Assembly (NCBI GenBank): GCA_029953675.1
Contig: JAMWBK010000001.1
Span: 2,331,001 to 2,395,000, forward strand
Direction: 5' to 3'
Source: Rhodosorus marinus
Lineage: Eukaryota; Rhodophyta; Stylonematophyceae; Stylonematales; Stylonemataceae
DNA length: 64,000 nt
Below, one piece after another: positions 58,799 through 64,000 of the stretch; the stretch's first letter is position 1; every line of letters begins with the position of its first letter. Below the pieces are notes generated by a model. The model saw only the letters and a program-made list of their open reading frames with translations, was not told the origin of the DNA and did not search any database. The position numbers and the translations under genes were made by a program.

Positions 58799-59215
58799 AT
58801 TTTGGAACGACGGTATGCTGAGAGCATGGCCAATCTGCCCTACGCCGAGGGTCGCTCCCACCGGTTCCAGCCTTTCATTGTGGAAAGCTTTGGTCATGTG
58901 GATAAGTCGGGTTTAGAGTGGTTGCGGAAATGTTTCGCTGAGCATCCTATTGAGTACTTGGCGCTTTTACGGCGTTTGAGTGCCGCCCTGTGGCGATATT
59001 CTAGCAGCATGCTTGCCGAGGCGCGCCATCGGCGCCTGCGTTTGCACGCTTCCCTCCCTAGTTCTTAGTTCCTTTTCACGCCTTGCGTAGCGCTTCAGGC
59101 TATGCTAATAAGCCCAGTAAAGGCCAACACAGTGCCGCTCACGCAATCTTGCTCAACTCTCCCTCACACCGCCTACCACCGCCGCTCGGCTTCGCGGCAT
59201 GGGAGGCCAGGGGTT
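58799..59215 (+). mobile_element. two family B fragments joined head-to-tail
   Basis: 58799-59068 encodes the C-terminus (GRSHRFQPFIVESFGHVDKS through HRRLRLHASLPSS), followed by the 3' UTR and a tail GCTATGCTAATAAGCCCAGT ending near 59122. Directly after it, GGCCAACACAGTGCCGCTCA starts a second fragment equal to 52401 onwards (up to GGCATGGGAGGCCA at about 59208). Confidence 0.88.
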
Positions 59216-59220
59216 GCATC

Positions 59221-59355
59221 GCGCGCCTCCAATCATCAAAGCACGCTTTGTTCGTCGCAACAGGAAAAGAGTGGCAAAAGTCAAGCCGGTTTGAAAAGCA
59301 AGGAGAACCATTCGGGGTGCTCACGGAACAATGGGAGCCAAGTGAGTCTATAAAC
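59221..59355 (-). mobile_element. degenerate family A-like fragment
   Basis: GCGCCTCCAATCATCAAAGC, then blocks equal to CAACAGGAAA and GCTCACGGAACAAT-GGAGCCA, align in order with the reverse complement of the family A ORF end, with heavy divergence. Confidence 0.6.
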
Positions 59356-60165
59356 TGGATCTCTCAGGAGCGCAAAGTTGACGACAAGTTCTCCTGCGAG
59401 CCGATACAATCGACAGCTATGCCGAACTGCAGCTCGCTTTAGGATGCATGCCATGTTCAAGGATGTTAATGTCCGGAAACGATTTCCTCTATACTTTACT
59501 CGGGGAAGTTTGCTTTGCGCTATACTCGGTAACTGCGGTAAAGCATACACCAAATGTACCAACCGATGGGCCAAAGCCTGGCAAATCCATCTTGAAATCT
59601 CTAGGTAGTTCGCAGCGGCTAGTTTATCCCAACCCCAGGCATAGAGAGATCCGCCCTTCAAATCCTCTCGCCGATGGGGAAAAGGGTAGGGAATTTTGTC
59701 AGTCGCTGAGAGATAATGGGAACCCCCCCCCGGGGCTCCTCAGCCGAGCCCGGTCACGCAGAGATGAGACGACCTGCGCAAAAACTAGGCGGTAGGCAGC
59801 ACGGTGGAAGTTCGGAGACTGTGTTTTGCAACTCATCCGAACGTGAGTGGACACGACTGCCAGTGACCTGAAAACTTAACCAAATGAGTGGGGTTCTACT
59901 CTTCCATTGTCACAATGGGATTGATCCGGTACAAAACTTGAGTCGGTAAGACCTCGGTTTCAGAGTTGCGGGCTCCGCGAAAGACAGACCGAGCCAATCA
60001 GGAAGAAATGGGACAGTGTATATCCGTTGAATGAATATGTTTACTTGGAGACAAAGAAAACAACCATAGAGGAAGAAAAGAAAGAGCACTGAAAGTATTG
60101 AAGCCGCAAGTAGCCGGGGTAGCATGGGTTAGCAATGCGGTCCCTCGGCAAGCATAAGTGGTTGT
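59356..60165. other. spacer
   Basis: Short open frames on both strands have no motif and there is no repeat beyond a C9 run near 59732. Confidence 0.4.
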
Positions 60166-60594
60166 TCAAGCAGCAGGCCCCGGGTTATAATACGCCAACG
60201 GTGCTTGAGCGTAGGCTGGAACGTAGGTTAGCAGTGCTGGACCGTAGGGTGCTGGACCGTAGGGTGCTGGACCGTAGGGTGCTGGACCGTAGGGTGCTGG
60301 ACCGCTGGGTGCTGGACCGTAGAATGCTGGGCCGCTGGGTGCTGGACCGCTGGGTACTCCACCGTAGGGTACTCCACCGTAGGGCTTGGGTACTGCGCCG
60401 TACGCACCGTAGGATGCTGCAGGTTGGGGTATAAATTGCCGTTGAGCCGCGTTCAGTGCTGCTTCCCGTTCAGCTGGATCGATTCCTGCTGCCTTCCGTT
60501 CAACCGGCTCCGCTTCTGGCACCATTACCGCCTCTCCCATTAGCATTCCAAAGGACAGCGCCAAAAGGGCCAATGCTGCAACCGTCATCTTCAT
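60166..60594 (-). CDS. secreted Pro/Gly/Tyr-rich repeat protein
   Basis: A 142-residue single-exon protein. MKMTVAALALLALSFGMLMG is a signal peptide. A short acidic region (VMVPEAEPVERKAAG, DPAEREAALNAAQ) is followed by about 14 repeats of a GPAPY/GGVPY five-residue unit at residues 68-122. The pattern Y-G-P-A-P is like extensin, spider-silk-like or cell-wall Pro/Tyr-rich repeats that can be cross-linked through tyrosine. An extracellular structural role is inferred from composition only. At DNA level the repeat is a 15-bp tandem array. TATA-like box 149 bp upstream. Confidence 0.82.
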   Translation of the reverse strand: MKMTVAALALLALSFGMLMGEAVMVPEAEPVERKAAGIDPAEREAALNAAQRQFIPQPAASYGAYGAVPKPYGGVPYGGVPSGPAPSGPAFYGPAPSGPAPYGPAPYGPAPYGPAPYGPALLTYVPAYAQAPLAYYNPGPAA

Positions 60595-60742
60595 GTTTAC
60601 TTCTTAACTGGTGGTGGCTTGACTACTTCCTTCCTGTTCAGCTTCCTTCCGATTCCTTATCGCTACACTTCTCGCTGAGAAACAAGTGATAGTCGATGCC
60701 TGCTACTCGACCACCATTTGCACTGACTTAGCTCTTCCAACA

Positions 60743-60751
60743 CTTTATATA
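60743..60751 (-). promoter_or_regulatory. TATA-like box of the repeat-protein gene
   Basis: TATATAAAG on the minus strand, 149 bp upstream of the ATG at 60594. Confidence 0.55.
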
Positions 60752-61928
60752 CTCTTTCACGTAGTCTTCGAGTCTGAAGCCAGCAGCTGGAAAAGCCAAG
60801 ATTGCTCGTGTATAGCCCATTCTTTGGGGGCGCTAGTGGAACAACGAAGTTTCATCAGCAATCACGGAAAATATTCGAAAGTGAGCTATTAGATACTTTG
60901 GCTACATTTCCTGTGACTTTGGATCGCAAAAAACGTCGATTCGAGCCGCCCCTGGCACAGCACTCATCCAACTGACCCCCATCGTACTGACCAGGTCTGT
61001 TCCCGTTGAAACCTCTCCTCTGGGGGGGCTGTGGAACACACAAAGTTCATCAGTAATCGAGAAAAGAATTGCGAGTTAGCTCTTGTACGCTCTGGATACA
61101 TAAATTGTAACTTTGGGATTGAAATAGAAGCCCGAGCCAATGATCGCTCGTACAACAATCGTTGAAGCGCGACTCTCACCGGGTAACAACAGCTAGGATC
61201 GTTTGTTGGATGCACTGTACAACCGACAGCGTTGCGGACCAAATAATAATCTATCGATCGTTTCAAGTTCATCGATCTAATTACCTGGCTAGAGCGAAAG
61301 AATGTCGGGAAAAATTGAGTGCGGAACTGTCAGGAAATTGTGGAACAGAGAAGTTACATAATTAATTGCAATAGAGACTCCGAATTTGTCCGTTAGATAC
61401 CGCAAGTTGGATCTCTTGCAACCTGGGTTTGGCATAAAAGTGGTATAAAATCCCCGAATTCACAACATTTACTGAATATACTGCTAGCGGTGTGTCGACG
61501 GGTCCGACGTTTAAGGGCAGAAAAGAGCTTAAAACTGGACTTTACTGGACTTTAGCCTGAAGTTTTTTTTTTTTTTTTTTTTTCAGAGCATAAAACTGAC
61601 GGGCTCGAGAGAAAGACAGACTGACAGTTGCGAGTTTCATCGTTCCAGTCAGGAAGCTACTCCCTGAGTGGCTCCCTGTGACACTCACACTCCAAAAATA
61701 GCTCACTGGTCACAAAACTCATCTTGAAATTCGTATCAAACTAATCTCTATCTCACCTCACCACATCCGATGACCGCATCAGCCATCTCTCGGCTACCCC
61801 AACGGTCTTCGGATTTCCACCCATCCGCCGCGACTCGGTAAGCGACTCGGGTGGTGACTCAACGTGGCACCATAACTCACCCGTAAAAGAAAATTGGACA
61901 CTACGTAATTTTCTGGAATATAAGATTA
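60752..61928. other. spacer with one family B tail relic
   Basis: No gene recognised. A truncated family B tail in minus orientation (ACTGGACTTTACTGGACTTT then AGCCTGAAG) lies at about 61534-61562 and runs into a T-tract. Two stretches of about 60 bp near 60840-60900 and 61040-61090 resemble each other (AAGTTCATCAG-AATC-GAAAA). Confidence 0.5.
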
Positions 61929-61938
61929 ACTTATACAA

Positions 61939-62404
61939 CGAGCGAATGGTTTAATCGGAGGCTGAAAAAAAAAACCCCGAGGAGAAAAAAAGACTAAGCG
62001 CGGCGAAGTACTCGCGCCTCCAACATCGAACGAATGGTTTAATCGGAGGCTGAAAAAAAAACCCCGAGGGGAAAAAAAGACTAAGCGCGGCGAAGTACTC
62101 GCGCCTCCAACATCAAAGCGGCATTCATGCGCCACAGCAGGAAACTTAAGCGGGTAAACAACGATTGAAGACGGTCAGGGCGTTCGCGGAACAACTCCCG
62201 AAGCCAGCGAGAACCAACAGAGTCCATGAACAAAGCGGCATTCATGCGCCACAGCAGGAAACTTAAGCGGGTAAACAACGATTGAAGACGGTTAGGGCGT
62301 TCGCGGAACAACTCCCGAAGCCAGCGAGAACCAACAGAGTCCATGAACCCAAAGCACTCAATGATCAGGGGTACCAAGCGATGTGCTAGTGCCGAAGCAC
62401 GAAT
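61939..62404 (-). mobile_element. two head-to-tail family A copies inside one target-site duplication
   Basis: Reading the minus strand, the first copy (62404-62034) covers the last 60 or so codons plus the 3' UTR, ending ACCATTCGTTC. The second (62033-61939) starts at once with GATGTTGGAGGCGCGAGTAC and ends in another 3' tail. ACTTATACAA flanks the pair at 61929-61938 and 62405-62414, with no duplication between the copies. The first copy also contains a 117-bp internal tandem duplication (62114-62230 and 62231-62347). Confidence 0.93.
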
Positions 62405-62414
62405 ACTTATACAA

Positions 62415-62743
62415 GGGGTTCTTCTCCAATGTACTTCCTAAATACATTCATTCGATCGCACAGGTTCCGGATCACATCCAAATCGAACCAATCAGTGGTG
62501 ATGGTGGGGTGGTTACGTTGTGGCCGCTGCAGTAGGTAGCTCTCGGATAAAAACTACGGGGTTACGTTAGGCTGCGGTGAGATTAGCTGCGCAGTGGTAG
62601 GTAGCTGCCAAAGAAGGGCTACCGGGTTGTGAACCAGTCAGTATCTCAGCTCTCCTCGCTGATCACCCGTTTGAAGTCCTGATATGACGTATCGCGAAAC
62701 ACACATTCCAAAATTGAGCCCTCATATGCTCCGTTGGTACTAC
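62415..62743. other. spacer
   Basis: No gene. GGTAGCT occurs twice at 62530 and 62609 within loosely similar 80-bp segments. Confidence 0.4.
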
Positions 62744-63263
62744 TGGACTTTACTAGCATAGCCTGAAGCGCTACGCAAGGCGTGAAGATGAACTAATAAC
62801 TAGGGAGGGAAGCATGCAACCCCAGGCGCCGATGGCGCGCCTCGGAAAGCATGTCGCTGGAATATCGCCAAAGGGAGACACTTAAACGCCTCAAGAGCGC
62901 CAAATATTCAGTAGGATGCTCAGCAAAACATTTCCGCAACCACTCTAAACCCGACTTATCGACGTGACCAAAGCTTTCCACAATGAATGGCTGGAACCGG
63001 TGAGAGCGACCCTCAGCGCAAGGCAGACTGGCCATGCTCTCAGCATACCGTCGTTCCTTAACTCTTCGAAGGGCTGAAGCCGCGGCCCCCCGGCGGCGGG
63101 CGGCTGCGGTGAGGTGGGCGCTGGCCACGGGGCAGGTAATCGCAAGGTCCACATATGTTGAGCGCCTGGCAGCAGCGTCGGAGACGAGGAGATCGGCTAT
63201 ACAACGGGGCGGTGCAGAGTCCGAGATGGATCTGGGCAGTTCCGACTCAACCTCAACCGTATG
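62744..63263 (-). mobile_element. 5'-truncated family B copy
   Basis: Nearly identical to 57370-57887: minus frame with VESELPRSISDSAPPRC, CIADLLV, YVDLAITCPVASAHLTAAAR and the HASLPSY end, then TTGCGTAGCGCTTCAGGCTA and a GTAAAGTCCAGTAGTACC tail. The copy is cut 5' at the GGCATACGGTTGAGG codons. Confidence 0.9.
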
Positions 63264-64000
63264 CTACCATAGCACTAAGCGGCTGGGGGCGCGTTGCGCA
63301 CTAGTTGCTATGAAAAAGAAGCGTACAATCCAAGGGGCGCTAGTATGCTGCTGGAGCGCAATAAGCCGAAACTGAACCGATGAGTAGGAGTACTCAGCAG
63401 AGTGGTCAGCAAATATTTTGCGCAGGCACCCCAAGCTTGACTTTTGAAGATTTTAAAAGCTTTTCCAAAGTGAAACGCTATATTTGCACCGGGCCATATG
63501 TTGACTATGTTTCTTTTCAAGTCACCTTTGGTTGAAATAAAAGTCAGATCGAATTGCCGCATCTGCAACATTATTGTTGAATATTATTAAGGGCCATCTA
63601 AACTGATCCGACGTTGAAAAAGCAAAACCGACAACCTCAATAGCCATCTATCGGTACCCGAGAGACGTTGGGGTTCCATCAAAGGGTGAGCAGCGACCGG
63701 CTCGGTTTGAGTACCCTCTTTGACGCCACACCCCAACCGCTATCTTAACGAGCACGACCAATTTCTCATCAAGTTCACATCAACACAGTCAGTATCTCAG
63801 ACCACTACATTGGTCGGAATGACCAGCCATCTATTGGTGTCAACTATCGTGCACCCATAAGGAGTGTCTACCGTCCAACCGGCTTACGGGTTGTACCCGG
63901 AAGCCGTGGTACCCCGAACCCGTTGTACCCCGAACCCGTTGTACCCTTTGATCTTTGCGCACGGGCAATGTCTCTCAAGTGAGGTTCTACCGATGAGCGA
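63264..64000. other. spacer to the window end
   Basis: No gene recognised. CGAACCCGTTGTACCC occurs twice in tandem near 63914-63947. Confidence 0.45.

Overview
The window is nuclear DNA from an intron-bearing eukaryote. Several genes are split by short GT-AG introns, mostly 70-110 nt, and rebuild known eukaryotic proteins: a class I-type photolyase, the AP-3 adaptor mu subunit and a PH-domain protein kinase. Five other genes are single-exon and have a TATA-like box 75-150 bp upstream of the ATG. Base composition is mixed and there are long non-coding stretches. I cannot place the species. A protist or alga is plausible (class I photolyase, AAAP transporter, possible bacterial-type genes), but that is inference.

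Layout. 0-18 kb is the gene-rich part: a three-finger C2H2 protein (+), the photolyase (-, 11 exons), AP3M (+, 7-8 exons), two intron-containing genes I do not recognise (+), and a PH-CAMK kinase (-, 6 exons visible after an unsplit start exon). 18-32 kb is sparser. It has two divergent paralogous secreted proteins (18.9 kb -, 25.6 kb +), an AAAP-type amino acid transporter (29.8 kb -) and eroded retrotransposon ends. 33-47.5 kb is accessory DNA. It holds two decayed copies of an RTX-type calcium-binding repeat gene and a near-complete 4.7-kb non-LTR retrotransposon (39.6-44.3 kb) with ORF1, reverse transcriptase, a zinc knuckle and a restriction-like endonuclease domain. Many 5'-truncated copies of two related families (called A and B here) surround these. 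48-52 kb carries a large secreted cysteine-rich gene whose repeat units coincide with exons, all joined by phase-0 introns. 52-64 kb mixes further family A/B copies with two small secreted-protein genes, one ShKT-like and one with Pro-Gly-Tyr repeats.

The retrotransposon copies give the most mechanistic information. Four show target-site duplications of about 8-11 bp. One duplication encloses two head-to-tail copies. Family B fragments repeatedly begin immediately after the tail of another family B copy. The cysteine-rich exon-per-module gene is the most unusual host gene. No CRISPR arrays, rRNA or tRNA genes were recognised.

Exon coordinates were worked out by hand from splice signals, reading phase and family motifs. 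No homology search was run.
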